In this document: positions 26,523 through 34,816 of the stretch, piece after piece
Numbering within the stretch: the first letter of the stretch is position 1
Layout: every line of letters starts with the position of its first letter
Translations under genes and position numbers: made by a program
NCBI GenBank assembly: GCA_027484825.1
Contig: JAIXSE010000006.1
Span: forward strand, 171,290-235,289
Reading direction: 5' to 3'
DNA length: 64,000 nt
From: Rubrivivax sp.
Lineage (GTDB): Bacteria; Pseudomonadota; Gammaproteobacteria; Burkholderiales; Burkholderiaceae_C
The notes under the pieces: model-generated
What the model saw: only the letters and a program-made list of their open reading frames with translations
Database searches by the model: none
What the model was told of the DNA's origin: nothing

Positions 26523-27392
26523 ATGCAGTTCCCGAGCCATCCCTCACGTCCTCGCACAAGCACAAGCACCCATACCGGCACCGGCACCGGCAGCCCATCC
26601 CGGCGCCGCGCCGCCCTCACGGCGGCCTTCACCGCAGCCGCCACAGCGGCAGCGCTGCTGATCTCAGGGCCCTGCCGAGCCGACGACGGCCTGGTGGCCG
26701 TCTCCTCCGGCGGCTTTGCTGAAGCCTTCAAGGCCTTGGCCAAGCACTACCCCGCCCACCCCGGCGGCCTCCCCATCCGCACCGAGTTCGGCCCGTCCAT
26801 GGGCAAGACCCCGCAGGCCATTCCCGCACGCCTGGCCCGCGGCGAGCCGATCGACGTGGTCATCATGGTCGGCCCGGCGCTGGACCGGCTGATTGCGGAC
26901 GGCCTGGCGGACGGCAGCACCAAGACCGTCCTGGCCGATTCCTACATCGCCTGCGCCGTCCCGGCCGGTGAACCCAAGCCCGACCTCAGCACGCCCGACG
27001 CCGTGCGCGCCGCCTTCCTCAACGCCCCCAGCGTGGCCTGGTCCGACAGTGCCAGCGGCGAATACATCCAGCACGAATTGCTGGCCCGGCTGGGCATCGA
27101 AGCCCAGGTCAAGGCCAAGGGCCGACAGATTCCGGCCACGCCGGTCGGGGAGATCGTCGCGCAGCGGCAGGCCGCTTTCGGCTGCCAGCAGCGCAGCGAA
27201 CTCCAGCCGGTTGCAGGCATCGACATCGTGGGGGAATTGCCAGAGGCGCTTCAGAGAATCACGCCTTACGCCGCCGCCGTGGTGCACAACAGCTCTCATC
27301 CTGAGCAGGCCAAAGCGTTCATCCGGTTTCTCGCCTCCAAAGAGAGTGCGTCGGCGGTCGCTCACAGCGGCCTGCATCCACACCGGCCTTGA
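26523..27392 (+). CDS. Periplasmic substrate-binding protein (ModA/SBP_bac_11-like), orphan
   Basis: The 289-residue protein has an unusually long N-terminal region rich in Ser, Thr, Gly and Arg, then SRRRAALTAAFTAAATAAALLISG, a twin-arginine-like or Sec export signal, with cleavage near CRADDG. The mature part (LVAVSSGGFAEAFKALA, RTEFGPSMGKTPQAIPARLARGEPIDVVIMV) resembles the type II substrate-binding proteins of the molybdate/ModA-like family. No permease or ATPase is adjacent, so its transporter, if any, is elsewhere, or it acts as a sensor. The ligand cannot be inferred, and the exact start is uncertain. Confidence 0.8.
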   Translation: MQFPSHPSRPRTSTSTHTGTGTGSPSRRRAALTAAFTAAATAAALLISGPCRADDGLVAVSSGGFAEAFKALAKHYPAHPGGLPIRTEFGPSMGKTPQAIPARLARGEPIDVVIMVGPALDRLIADGLADGSTKTVLADSYIACAVPAGEPKPDLSTPDAVRAAFLNAPSVAWSDSASGEYIQHELLARLGIEAQVKAKGRQIPATPVGEIVAQRQAAFGCQQRSELQPVAGIDIVGELPEALQRITPYAAAVVHNSSHPEQAKAFIRFLASKESASAVAHSGLHPHRP

Positions 27393-27513
27393 GCCAGCGA
27401 GAGAGGCGACCCACGGCGCGGCGCGTCAGGCACGCCGCCGTGCTCGCGCTGCTGCATGAAGCCTGAGCGGCGCCCCAAGTGCGGCACCCGCACACGGCAT
27501 GGCGCCGCACCTC

Positions 27514-27636
27514 TCATAGCGCCGCGCCCAACACCAGGCAGCCAGCCGACAGCCCTGCCACCCACGCGGTCAGGAGCATCAGCAGGATGTCGCGGCGCGT
27601 CTTGCGCTCGCTCGGTGGGGACACAAGGCGGCCCAT
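27514..27636 (-). CDS. 40-aa single-TM micro-protein
   Basis: A 40-codon ORF begins with ATG (cat ending 27636) preceded by GGAGGAAGCCTCC, a near-perfect Shine-Dalgarno at normal spacing. The product has a basic N-terminus (MGRLVSPPSERKTRRD) and one hydrophobic helix of about 22 residues (ILLMLLTAWVAGLSAGCLVL). It lies 17 bases after the stop of the DUF3313 lipoprotein gene on the same strand, so the two probably form an operon. The family is not recognised. It could assist the lipoprotein or be a small membrane peptide. Confidence rests on the ribosome-binding site and the amphipathic layout. Confidence 0.6.
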   Translation of the reverse strand: MGRLVSPPSERKTRRDILLMLLTAWVAGLSAGCLVLGAAL

Positions 27637-27653
27637 GGAGGCTTCCTCCAGCC

Positions 27654-28319
27654 TCAGCGCTGATTGAACTGGGCGACCAGTTCCTCTGCGCCCTTGTCCA
27701 GCCCCACCCGCGCCGCCTTCAATCGGCCGAAGGTCGCCGCCACATTCATCGCATTGGGAAACTGCTTGGCCACATAGGCATTGAGCAATTCTCCGGAACC
27801 CGCGTCATAGACCTCGACCGAATACATCACCGACCCGATGAACGCGCCTTCCTTGCCGCGCACGCTCTGCACCGTGTTGTAGGGCATGCCCACAAGGTCA
27901 AAGCGGGTCACCGTGCTCACAAAAGCGGTGTTGGCACTCGCGCCGGTCAGCGTGAGACGGATGCGCAGCGTGCCGGGCTGGCTCGTATGCACCAAGCGGA
28001 AGCGCTGGTTCAGTTGCTCGGCAAATGTGTTGAACATGTAGTCCGACAACTCCCGGCGTTCATCGGGCGAGATGTCATCGAACTGCGCATCCTTGCCGCC
28101 ATAGATCATCACTGGATCGAGGATGACCTGGCTGTAGCTGCCCCAGGCCACCGCCCGGGAGACGCTGTAGGGCACCCGGTCCTGTCGCGCATCATGGTTC
28201 GGTCTCAGTTGACTGGCGGAGGCGATGTCCTGGTAGCGGTTGGGCTGGGGCGTGGAACAGGCGGTCAGTGCCAGCAGAGCAATGACCAGGGCAGCACGAA
28301 GCTGGAAACGGGGGTTCAT
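27654..28319 (-). CDS. DUF3313-like outer-membrane lipoprotein
   Basis: The 221-residue protein has a signal peptide with lipobox LALTACS (acylated Cys about residue 21) and a DUF3313-like domain: VILDPVMIYGG, RRELSDYMFNTFAEQL and ALTG-like repeats with LRIRLTLTGASANTAFV and VYDAGSGELLNAYVAK. Such lipoproteins are periplasmic-facing and of unknown function. It is transcribed divergently from the TetR gene, with the two palindromic sites at 28345-28362 and 28403-28420 in between, so it is a probable target of that regulator. Confidence 0.85.
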   Translation of the reverse strand: MNPRFQLRAALVIALLALTACSTPQPNRYQDIASASQLRPNHDARQDRVPYSVSRAVAWGSYSQVILDPVMIYGGKDAQFDDISPDERRELSDYMFNTFAEQLNQRFRLVHTSQPGTLRIRLTLTGASANTAFVSTVTRFDLVGMPYNTVQSVRGKEGAFIGSVMYSVEVYDAGSGELLNAYVAKQFPNAMNVAATFGRLKAARVGLDKGAEELVAQFNQR

Positions 28320-28344
28320 GGGGAGCGTCCTTCCAAGAGTAATT

Positions 28345-28362
28345 ACGGTACTGATCCGTACG
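28345..28362. promoter_or_regulatory. TetR-type operator, site 1
   Basis: ACGGTACTGATCCGTACG is an imperfect palindrome next to the DUF3313 gene start. Its reverse complement, CGTACGGATCAGTACCGT, closely matches site 2. Two such sites in the TetR/lipoprotein divergent promoter are typical of an autoregulated TetR circuit. Confidence 0.7.
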
Positions 28363-28402
28363 CATATTCTTCAATCGGGCCTTTCGGGCCGTCAAAGAAA
28401 AA

Positions 28403-28420
28403 CGTACGATCCCGTACCGT
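28403..28420. promoter_or_regulatory. TetR-type operator, site 2
   Basis: CGTACGATCCCGTACCGT lies 15 bases before the TetR start codon and mirrors site 1 (shared CGTACG and GTACCGT arms). Binding would repress the regulator itself. Confidence 0.7.
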
Positions 28421-28435
28421 TATAGGAGCTCCCTC

Positions 28436-29053
28436 ATGCGTGTGATGACCGACGAACGCCGGGCCGACATCGTCCGGCTGGCCGCCCTGCTGTTCGAGCA
28501 GATCGGCTATGAAGCCACGTCCATGAGCGAGGTCTCCCGGCGCCTGGGCGGCTCCAAATCCACGCTCTATCGCTACTTCCCGACCAAGGACGATCTGGTG
28601 ATGGCGGTGGTGCGCACTTTCGTCACGGCCCACATGTCGGACGCCATTGCGGAACTGGAGTCCTCGATTGAGGTTGGCCGCAACTTGAAGGATGCGCTGC
28701 TGCGGTTCGGCGCCCAGGCGCTGAAGGTGGTGGCGAACGATTCACGCGCCCGCTCCCTGCACCGGGTGATCGTGGCTTCCGCCGGCCAGTCGAATGTGGG
28801 TGAGCTGTTTTTCGAGTCCGGGCCCGCGCAGATGCTGTCGCGACTCGCGCAGCTGATTGCGCTGAGTGCCCAGCGTGGAGAGATCCGGCCGGTGGACCCA
28901 GCGGTGGCTGCGCAGCAGTTCACCGCCCTGCTCAATGCCCAGGTAAGCGGCCGTATCTATCAGCAGGCGCCGCAGGCACTGAAGCCCGCGCAGCTCAAGC
29001 CGATGGTGACGCAGGCGGTGGAGTTCTTCCTCGCTGCGGTGCGGGCGGATTGA
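28436..29053 (+). CDS. TetR/AcrR family transcriptional regulator
   Basis: The 205-residue protein has an N-terminal helix-turn-helix (FEQIGYEATSMSEVSRRLGGS and STLYRYFPTKDDLVMAVV, residues 18-60), and the remainder is helical ligand-binding domain (TetR_C_7/AefR-like, with FVTAHMSDAIAELES). It starts at ATG 28436 with AGGAG upstream. The two operators between it and the DUF3313 lipoprotein gene suggest it represses itself and that operon until an inducer binds. The ligand is unknown. Confidence 0.92.
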   Translation: MRVMTDERRADIVRLAALLFEQIGYEATSMSEVSRRLGGSKSTLYRYFPTKDDLVMAVVRTFVTAHMSDAIAELESSIEVGRNLKDALLRFGAQALKVVANDSRARSLHRVIVASAGQSNVGELFFESGPAQMLSRLAQLIALSAQRGEIRPVDPAVAAQQFTALLNAQVSGRIYQQAPQALKPAQLKPMVTQAVEFFLAAVRAD

Positions 29054-29087
29054 CACCGCCCCTGCGCTCGCAGGGCCTCGGCCCCGC

Positions 29088-29108
29088 CGGTCAACGGTCA
29101 ACGGTCAA
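29088..29108. repeat. Three tandem CGGTCAA heptamers
   Basis: CGGTCAA is repeated three times (29088-29108) between the TetR stop and the convergent transporter stop; the last copy contains the transporter stop codon (TCA on the plus strand). Confidence 0.75.
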
Positions 29109-30451
29109 CGGGCCTTGACGATGCCTCGATACAGCAGAAAGGTCGCCATCAGCCCGATCGCCCCGGCCCCGCTCATCCAAAGGCCCGGTGCCGCCTTGTC
29201 CCCGGTGACCTGGATCAACCAGGTCGACACCAGCGGCGTGAAGCCCCCAAACACCGCCGTGGCCAGGCTGTAGGCCAGCGAGAAGCCCGTCGTGCGCACC
29301 TCCGGCGGCATCACCTCCGTCAGGGCCACGATGGTCGCCGCGTTGTAGCTGGCATACAAGAACGACAGCCACAGCTCCACCGCCAGCATGCGCTCGAAGC
29401 TCGGCGCACTGGTCAGCCAGGACATGGCCGGATAGGCGGTCAGCACCGTCAGCAGGCTGAAGGTCAGCAGCAGCGGCCAGCGGCCGATGCGGTCGGACAC
29501 CGCGCCCATCACCGGCAGCCAGATGAAGTTGGACAGGCCCACGCAGAAGGTCACGATCAGCGCGCTGGTGGCCGACAAATGCAGCACCGACTTGCCGAAG
29601 GTGGGCGTGTAGACCGTGATGAGATAGAAGGACACGGTGGTCATCACCACCAGCATCATGCCGGCGCCCACCAGCGCCCAGTTGCGCAGCATCGAGGCGA
29701 CGATCTCTCGCAGCGTCGGATGATGCTTGCGGGCCAGGAAGGCTTCCGTCTCCGCCAGCGACCGGCGGATGTGGAACACGAACGGCAGGATCAGCGACCC
29801 GATCAGGAACGGAATGCGCCAGCCCCACTCACTGATCTGCGCCGCAGACAGCCACTGGCTCAGACCGTAGCCCAGCGCCGCCGCCACCATGATGGCCGCC
29901 TGCTGGCTGGCCGACTGCCAGCTGACATAAAAGCCTTTGCGCCCTGGCGTGGCCATCTCCGACAGATAGACCGACACCCCGCCCAGCTCCACCCCTGCCG
30001 AGAAGCCCTGCAGCAGCCGGCCCACCAGCACCAGCACCGGCGCCAGCACCCCGATGGACGCATACGACGGCGTGAAGGCGATCAGCACCGTGCCGCAGGC
30101 CATGATGGCCAGCGTCAGGATCAAACCCTTGCGACGGCCGATCTTGTCGATGTAGGCCCCCAGGATGACCGCGCCCAGCGGCCGCATGAGGAAGCCAGCG
30201 CCGAAGGTCACGAAGGTCAGCATCAGCGACAGGTATTCGCTGCTGGTCGGGAAAAACGCCTGCGAAATGTAGAGCGCGTAAAACCCGTAGAGGAAGAAGT
30301 CGAACATCTCCAGGAAGTTGCCACTCGTCACACGGATGACGGCGCCCAGGGCCGCCTTGCGCGGCAGCGGGGCCGCAGCGGTGGCCCCAGGGGCTTTGCT
30401 GTTGGCGGACGAGTCGGCGGCGCCTCCCGGCGCGGAGCTGTAGACGCTCAT
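29105..30451 (-). CDS. MFS metabolite:proton symporter (citrate/tricarballylate TcuC-like)
   Basis: The 448-residue transporter has twelve membrane segments and the metabolite:H+ symporter (MHS) signatures: [16 protein letters not shown] near the N-terminus, [20 protein letters not shown] as the TM2-TM3 loop, and [15 protein letters not shown] in TM4. Members import citrate, tricarballylate or similar carboxylates. The frame continues upstream to 30865, over the LysR gene, so the ATG ending at 30451, with GGAGACTCC ahead of it, is the start. It is divergent from a LysR gene, a classic transporter-regulator pair. The substrate is not certain. Confidence 0.88.
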   Translation of the reverse strand: MSVYSSAPGGAADSSANSKAPGATAAAPLPRKAALGAVIRVTSGNFLEMFDFFLYGFYALYISQAFFPTSSEYLSLMLTFVTFGAGFLMRPLGAVILGAYIDKIGRRKGLILTLAIMACGTVLIAFTPSYASIGVLAPVLVLVGRLLQGFSAGVELGGVSVYLSEMATPGRKGFYVSWQSASQQAAIMVAAALGYGLSQWLSAAQISEWGWRIPFLIGSLILPFVFHIRRSLAETEAFLARKHHPTLREIVASMLRNWALVGAGMMLVVMTTVSFYLITVYTPTFGKSVLHLSATSALIVTFCVGLSNFIWLPVMGAVSDRIGRWPLLLTFSLLTVLTAYPAMSWLTSAPSFERMLAVELWLSFLYASYNAATIVALTEVMPPEVRTTGFSLAYSLATAVFGGFTPLVSTWLIQVTGDKAAPGLWMSGAGAIGLMATFLLYRGIVKAR

Positions 30452-30541
30452 GAGGAGTCTCCGGAAATCTGATGCTTTGCGGACATCATCCATTTGATGG
30501 AACATTGACGGAAGTGCAAAGAACGGAACGATTGGTGCACC

Positions 30542-31480
30542 ATGAGAATCAATTTCGATGTGGCCGAGCTGGCGGCCTTTGTGGCGGTGGCGGAGCGGCT
30601 GAATTTCCGGGCGGCCTCGGAAGCGCTGTTCATTTCCCCGTCGGCCTTGAGCCGCCGCATCGACCGGCTGGAAGAGGCCCTGGGCTTGCGGCTGTTTGAA
30701 CGCACCACCCGCCGGGTCGCCCTCACCGAGGACGGTCGGCACTTCCTGGCCCATGCAAGCGACGCGCTGGCCTCGCTCGAAAACGCCATCTCCGATGTGA
30801 GCGAGCGGGCCGTGCGCCGCAGCGGCGTGGTGACCATCGCCTGCATCCCGTCGGTGGCCAACCACTTGCTGCCGTCGGTGTTGATGGACTTTTCATCGCG
30901 CCACCCGGACACCCGCATCCGCATGCTGGACCAGAGCGCCCCGCGCGTGCTGGAGTCCGTCTCCGACGGCACGGCGGACTTCGGCATCAACTTCCTCGGC
31001 GCCCAGGACCCCACCATCGATTTCACGGCGGTGGTCAACGAACGGTATGTGCTGGCCGTCCCCGCCGGGCACCGCCTGGCCCGGCACCGCGCCGTCGGAT
31101 GGGAGGACCTGGTGGAGGAGCGTTTTGTGTCCCTGGCGTCTGGCAGTGGCAACCGCATGCTGCTGGACAACGCCATGGCCCAGGCCAAGGCCCGTCCGAT
31201 GGCGCATGTGGAGGCCAATCATGTGGAGGGCGCCATGGCCCTGGTGCGCGCGGGGCTGGGGGTCAGCGCCATCCCGGGTCTGGCCTTGGCGGGCAGCGCC
31301 AACAAGGAGCTGCGGGGCATTCCGCTGGTGCGCCCCTCGGTGAGCCGCACCCTCGGTTTGATCGCCCGCAAAGGCCATCAACTCGCGCCGCAAGCCGCAG
31401 AGCTGGCGCAGTTGCTGGTGCAGCGCCTGCGCGGCCAGGCCCGTCAAGGGGCGAAGCCAGGGCCGAAGTCCGGCACATAG
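30542..31480 (+). CDS. LysR family transcriptional regulator
   Basis: The 312-residue protein has the winged helix-turn-helix [18 protein letters not shown] and [17 protein letters not shown] at residues 8-47, and a LysR substrate-binding domain (about residues 92-300). It is divergent from the MFS symporter across 90 bases that must hold both promoters, and would control it in response to the transported carboxylate. A C-terminal basic tail ([15 protein letters not shown]) is probably unstructured. Confidence 0.93.
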   Translation: MRINFDVAELAAFVAVAERLNFRAASEALFISPSALSRRIDRLEEALGLRLFERTTRRVALTEDGRHFLAHASDALASLENAISDVSERAVRRSGVVTIACIPSVANHLLPSVLMDFSSRHPDTRIRMLDQSAPRVLESVSDGTADFGINFLGAQDPTIDFTAVVNERYVLAVPAGHRLARHRAVGWEDLVEERFVSLASGSGNRMLLDNAMAQAKARPMAHVEANHVEGAMALVRAGLGVSAIPGLALAGSANKELRGIPLVRPSVSRTLGLIARKGHQLAPQAAELAQLLVQRLRGQARQGAKPGPKSGT

Positions 31481-31580
31481 TCCGGCGCATTCGCAGCCCC
31501 CGACAGCCCCCCGGGCGGGTTAGCGACTCATACCAAAACATGATGGTGGCCGCGCAGGCCGCCACCTATTCTGCGAGCAC

Positions 31581-31605
31581 CGCTTCAGCCCTGTCACCTG
31601 AAGCG
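31581..31605. promoter_or_regulatory. Perfect 8-bp inverted repeat upstream of the LuxR regulator
   Basis: CGCTTCAG and CTGAAGCG are separated by nine bases (CCCTGTCAC), about 110 bases upstream of the regulator start. It could be an operator or a transcript hairpin; no T-run follows, so a terminator is unlikely. Confidence 0.45.
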
Positions 31606-31714
31606 TTCCGGGGCCCGGTTCGCGGTGGATGCGCACGCGGTGTCTCCGACAGGAGGCACCCGACCGAGCAGCGGGTGATGTGGCATGCAGACAAGTTGGA
31701 ATGGAGAAACAACC

Positions 31715-32404
31715 ATGCTGAATGGATCATCCCCACGCATCCAGGTGAGCGTGAAGTATGTGGACCCCCTGGTGGCCGCTGGCCTGACGACGGTGTTGTC
31801 GCAACAGGTGGACATGGAGGTGGTGCAGGACACCGGGGACGGCAGTGAGTCCGTCGCGTCGCCGACCGTCCCGTCATTGAAGGCGGTGGACCGACCGGCG
31901 CAGGTGATCGTGGCGGACTATGCCCGAGCGCTCTCGCTGGCGGCCCATCGGGAGGCCCAGCGTCGCCACCAGCCGGCCCACGCCGCCGCACGCCCGGCGA
32001 TGAAGGTGCTGGTGGTGACGCCGAACGACCGGGAGCATGACGTGCGGTCGGCCCTGGAAGCCGGGGTGGACGGGTATCTGGAGCTGGGCTGCGAGGTCGG
32101 TGAGCTGGTCTCGGGCGTGCGCCAGCTGGCCCGAGGCGCACGATATCTGAGCCAGATGGCGGCGGCGCACATCGCCTCCAGCATGGGGCGCTCCACCCTC
32201 ACCTGCCGCGAACTGGACGTGCTGTGCCTGGTGGCACGCGGCCACAGCAACAAGGCGGTGGCCAATCGTCTGGACATCTCCGAGGGCACGGTGAAGGCCC
32301 ACATGAAGGCCATCCTGGGCAAGCTCAATGCCAACACCCGTACCGAGGCGGCCAACATCGCCCTGCAGCGCGGACTGATCGGCGAGCGGGCCAAGGCGTC
32401 CTGA
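31715..32404 (+). CDS. LuxR/NarL-type response regulator, degenerate receiver
   Basis: The 229-residue protein has a receiver-like N-terminal region (about residues 8-135, including VKYVDPLVAAGLTTVLSQQ and LVVTPNDREHDVRSALEAG) and a C-terminal LuxR helix-turn-helix (about residues 155-220, STLTCRELDVLCLVARG, KAVANRLDISEGTVKAHM). The receiver lacks an obvious acidic triad: the beta-1 end is VKYVDP rather than VDDD. The aspartate before YARAL (VADYARAL) may be the phospho-acceptor. I chose ATG 31715 over the upstream ATG 31685 because GGAGA precedes it. It has no adjacent kinase, so it may be an orphan. Confidence 0.85.
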   Translation: MLNGSSPRIQVSVKYVDPLVAAGLTTVLSQQVDMEVVQDTGDGSESVASPTVPSLKAVDRPAQVIVADYARALSLAAHREAQRRHQPAHAAARPAMKVLVVTPNDREHDVRSALEAGVDGYLELGCEVGELVSGVRQLARGARYLSQMAAAHIASSMGRSTLTCRELDVLCLVARGHSNKAVANRLDISEGTVKAHMKAILGKLNANTRTEAANIALQRGLIGERAKAS

Positions 32405-32488
32405 GGGTCGGCCCCGCAGGCCGGGGCTCGCGAATCCGTAGCAAGCTTGGGTAAGCTCGAGGCCGGTCGACCCCAGGGAGTCCGCTTC

Positions 32489-34165
32489 GTGCGCCTGATC
32501 CGCCTTTGTTGCCTGCCGCCCTGCCCCCGTGAGGCATCCGCCTGGCGGATCGGCGTCTTCGGTCTGCTGCTGTGGCTGTTCCTGCTGTCACCCACCTGGT
32601 CGCAGACGCCAGGCGTTCCCCCCGCAGGCACTGAGCCCGCCGCCAGCCCGGCCGGGGTCCAGGTTTTTCTCAACAACCGCCCGGTGGCGACCTTCCGCGC
32701 GGATGGGCAACGAGGCACGGCCGGCGACCGCGCGGCGCTGGCCCAGCAAGCCATGCTGGACGCGCTGGCGGCCGGCGGTCCGGGTGTCGTCACCCGGGTG
32801 GATGCGGCGGACGCGGTGCGTTTTGACATCGACGCGCGGCCGGTGTTCTTCCTCACCGCCGCGGACGTCGCCGCCCTGCCCGGCAGCGGCGCCCTGCCGG
32901 CTGCCGCCCATCGCGTTCAGCGCCGACTGGAACTGGCCATCGCCGAGCATCGGGAGATGCGCGATCCGCGCCGCCTCGCCATCGCCACCGTCTCTACGCT
33001 GGTCGCGTCCGCGGTCGCCTGGGGCGTGCTCATGGCGCTGCTGCGTGGCCGTCGCTGGCTGCGTCGCTCCCTGCTCAGTGCCCTTCAACAGCGGCCTGGC
33101 CTGATGGCCCCCTCCCTCAAGCCGGTGCGAGTGGCCCTGCATGGCCTGCTCACAGCACTGAGCTGGGGGCTGGGCCTGCTACTGGCGGAGCTGTGGCTGA
33201 CCTGGGTGCTGCGCCAGTTTGCCTACACACGGCCCTGGGGCGAGCGGTCCAGCACCTGGCTGCTGGACGTGGCGGACCACTTCCTCGGCGCCATCGCTCA
33301 GGCCGTGCCGGGCCTGAGCATCGCGGTGCTCATCTTCCTGCTGGCGAGAGTCGCCACCATGGCCTGCGCCGCCTTCCTCGACCGCGTGGCGCACGGCGAA
33401 GCCCAACTGGGCTGGCTGGATGCCGACACCGCCATGCCCACCCGCCGCCTGGCCAACGTCGTCATCTGGCTGTTTGCGCTCGCGATGGCCTACCCGTATC
33501 TGCCGGGCGCGCAGAGCGATGCCTTCAAGGGCGTGAGCGTGCTGGCGGGGCTGATGCTGTCGCTCGGGGCTTCGGGGGTGGTGGGGCAGGCGATGTCGGG
33601 CTTCTCGATGATCTATTCGCGGTCACTGCGGGTTGGGGAGTACGTGAAGATCGGCGAGACCGAAGGCACCGTGGTCGAGCTCGGACTCTTCGCCACCCGC
33701 ATCCATACCGGACTCGGCGAAGAGGTGAGCCTGCCCAACACCGTGATCTTCAGCCAGCCGGTGCGCAACTTCTCGCGGCTGGCCCAGGGCGGGCGCTTCG
33801 TGCTGCACACCAGCGTCACCATCGGCTACAGCACCCCGTGGCGCCAGGTGCATGCGATGCTGATGGAGGCGGCGCGCCGCACCCAGGGGGTTGCGGCGTC
33901 CCCCGCGCCGTACGTGGTGCAGTCGGCCCTGTCGGATTTCTACGTGGAGTACCGGCTGTGTGCCCAAAGCACGCTGGCGGCCGCTCAGCGGCGGGTGGAG
34001 GCCATGAGCGCGCTGCATGCAAATGTGCTGGACGTCTTCAATGAGAACGGCGTGCAGATCATGTCGCCGCACTACCGCAGCGACCCGCCGCAGCCGCAGG
34101 TCGTGGTGCCGACCGATGCCTGGGCCGCCCGGGATCCGCAGCCGCCGCTTCATCCGGGCGGCTGA
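32489..34165 (+). CDS. MscS family mechanosensitive ion channel
   Basis: The 558-residue channel has a GTG start with AGGGAG eight bases before it; an upstream TTG at 32447 is possible but lacks this. A signal-like hydrophobic segment (FGLLLWLFLLSPTW) precedes a periplasmic domain, then about four membrane helices. The pore helix region GVSVLAGLMLSLGASGVVGQAMSG and the beta domain YVKIGETEGTVVELGLFATR and SLPNTVIFSQPVRNFSR are the MscS core. It releases solutes on hypo-osmotic shock. It follows the LuxR regulator by 84 bases. Confidence 0.9.
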   Translation: MRLIRLCCLPPCPREASAWRIGVFGLLLWLFLLSPTWSQTPGVPPAGTEPAASPAGVQVFLNNRPVATFRADGQRGTAGDRAALAQQAMLDALAAGGPGVVTRVDAADAVRFDIDARPVFFLTAADVAALPGSGALPAAAHRVQRRLELAIAEHREMRDPRRLAIATVSTLVASAVAWGVLMALLRGRRWLRRSLLSALQQRPGLMAPSLKPVRVALHGLLTALSWGLGLLLAELWLTWVLRQFAYTRPWGERSSTWLLDVADHFLGAIAQAVPGLSIAVLIFLLARVATMACAAFLDRVAHGEAQLGWLDADTAMPTRRLANVVIWLFALAMAYPYLPGAQSDAFKGVSVLAGLMLSLGASGVVGQAMSGFSMIYSRSLRVGEYVKIGETEGTVVELGLFATRIHTGLGEEVSLPNTVIFSQPVRNFSRLAQGGRFVLHTSVTIGYSTPWRQVHAMLMEAARRTQGVAASPAPYVVQSALSDFYVEYRLCAQSTLAAAQRRVEAMSALHANVLDVFNENGVQIMSPHYRSDPPQPQVVVPTDAWAARDPQPPLHPGG

Positions 34166-34217
34166 GGGTCAACTCAGGGGCAAGTCAGGGGCAACTCGGG
34201 GGCAAATCAGGAGGTAA
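34163..34217. repeat. Five tandem 11-bp repeats at the end of the MscS gene
   Basis: Units TGAGGGTCAAC, TCAGGGGCAAG, TCAGGGGCAAC, TCGGGGGCAAA and TCAGGAGGTAA run head to tail. The first begins at the MscS stop codon (TGA). They lie between two convergent genes. Confidence 0.75.
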
Positions 34218-34234
34218 TGGCGTACGGTGGACCG

Positions 34235-34615
34235 TCAGGGCGTGTGCCTGCGCTGCAACGCCTGGCCGATGCAGCGCACCATCTCTTCGGTGCTGAACGG
34301 CTTGCTCAACAGATGCAGGGCACCGACCGCGGCCGCCCGTTCCTGATCCTCGTCGCCATGGTGCGCCGTCATCACGATCACCGGGAACCGGTAGCCGCGG
34401 GCCCGCAGCTCCCGGCATAGCTGAAAGCCGTCCAGGCCCGGCATCACCACATCGGTCAGCAGGCAGCCCACCTCGTCCAGCGCGGGATGCCGCAGCAAGG
34501 CCTCGCCGCTGACAAACAGCTCCACCTCGATGTCATAGGACTTCAGCAGGCTGCCGAGTGCGGCGCGCAGGGAGTCATCGTCATCCACTACGGCAACGAC
34601 CCGTTCACGTTTCAA
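34235..34615 (-). CDS. Single-domain response regulator (receiver only)
   Basis: The 126-residue protein is only a CheY-like receiver: acidic cluster VVDDDD (residues 9-14), phosphorylation site D55 in CLLTDVVMPGLDG, T in VMTAHH, and K105 in LLSKPFS. It has no output domain, so it probably acts as a phospho-relay or by protein contact, for example with the FixJ-type regulator or the large kinase in the next genes. It is 201 bases downstream of the FixJ-type gene on the same strand; no hairpin is obvious between them. Confidence 0.92.
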   Translation of the reverse strand: MKRERVVAVVDDDDSLRAALGSLLKSYDIEVELFVSGEALLRHPALDEVGCLLTDVVMPGLDGFQLCRELRARGYRFPVIVMTAHHGDEDQERAAAVGALHLLSKPFSTEEMVRCIGQALQRRHTP

Positions 34616-34816
34616 GATGGCGCCTCCAGACTGCTGCCGATGCTCATGAGGGGGCCGTCAGGCGCCGGCTGAGCAAGCGGCACGACGGCTCACGCCACCC
34701 GTTCGCCGGAACGCAAGGGGACGGTGCAGGTCAACTCTAAACGCTGGACCTCCGGTTGACAGTCATACCTTCGCACTATTGAGCCTGGCGGCGCCGGGCG
34801 GTAGCGTGTCTGACCG

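Noticed and set aside
28371..28392. GGGCCTTTCGGGCC as a terminator between the TetR operators
   Set aside because: Short stem, no T-run, and located between divergent promoters where a terminator has no role.
29105..30865. 586-codon extended frame of the MFS transporter
   Set aside because: The N-terminal extension lies antisense to the LysR gene; family length and ribosome-binding site place the start at 30451.
34756..34785. TTGACA at 34756 with a nearby TATTGA as a plus-strand promoter
   Set aside because: The spacing (15 bases) is poor, and there is no plus-strand gene downstream.
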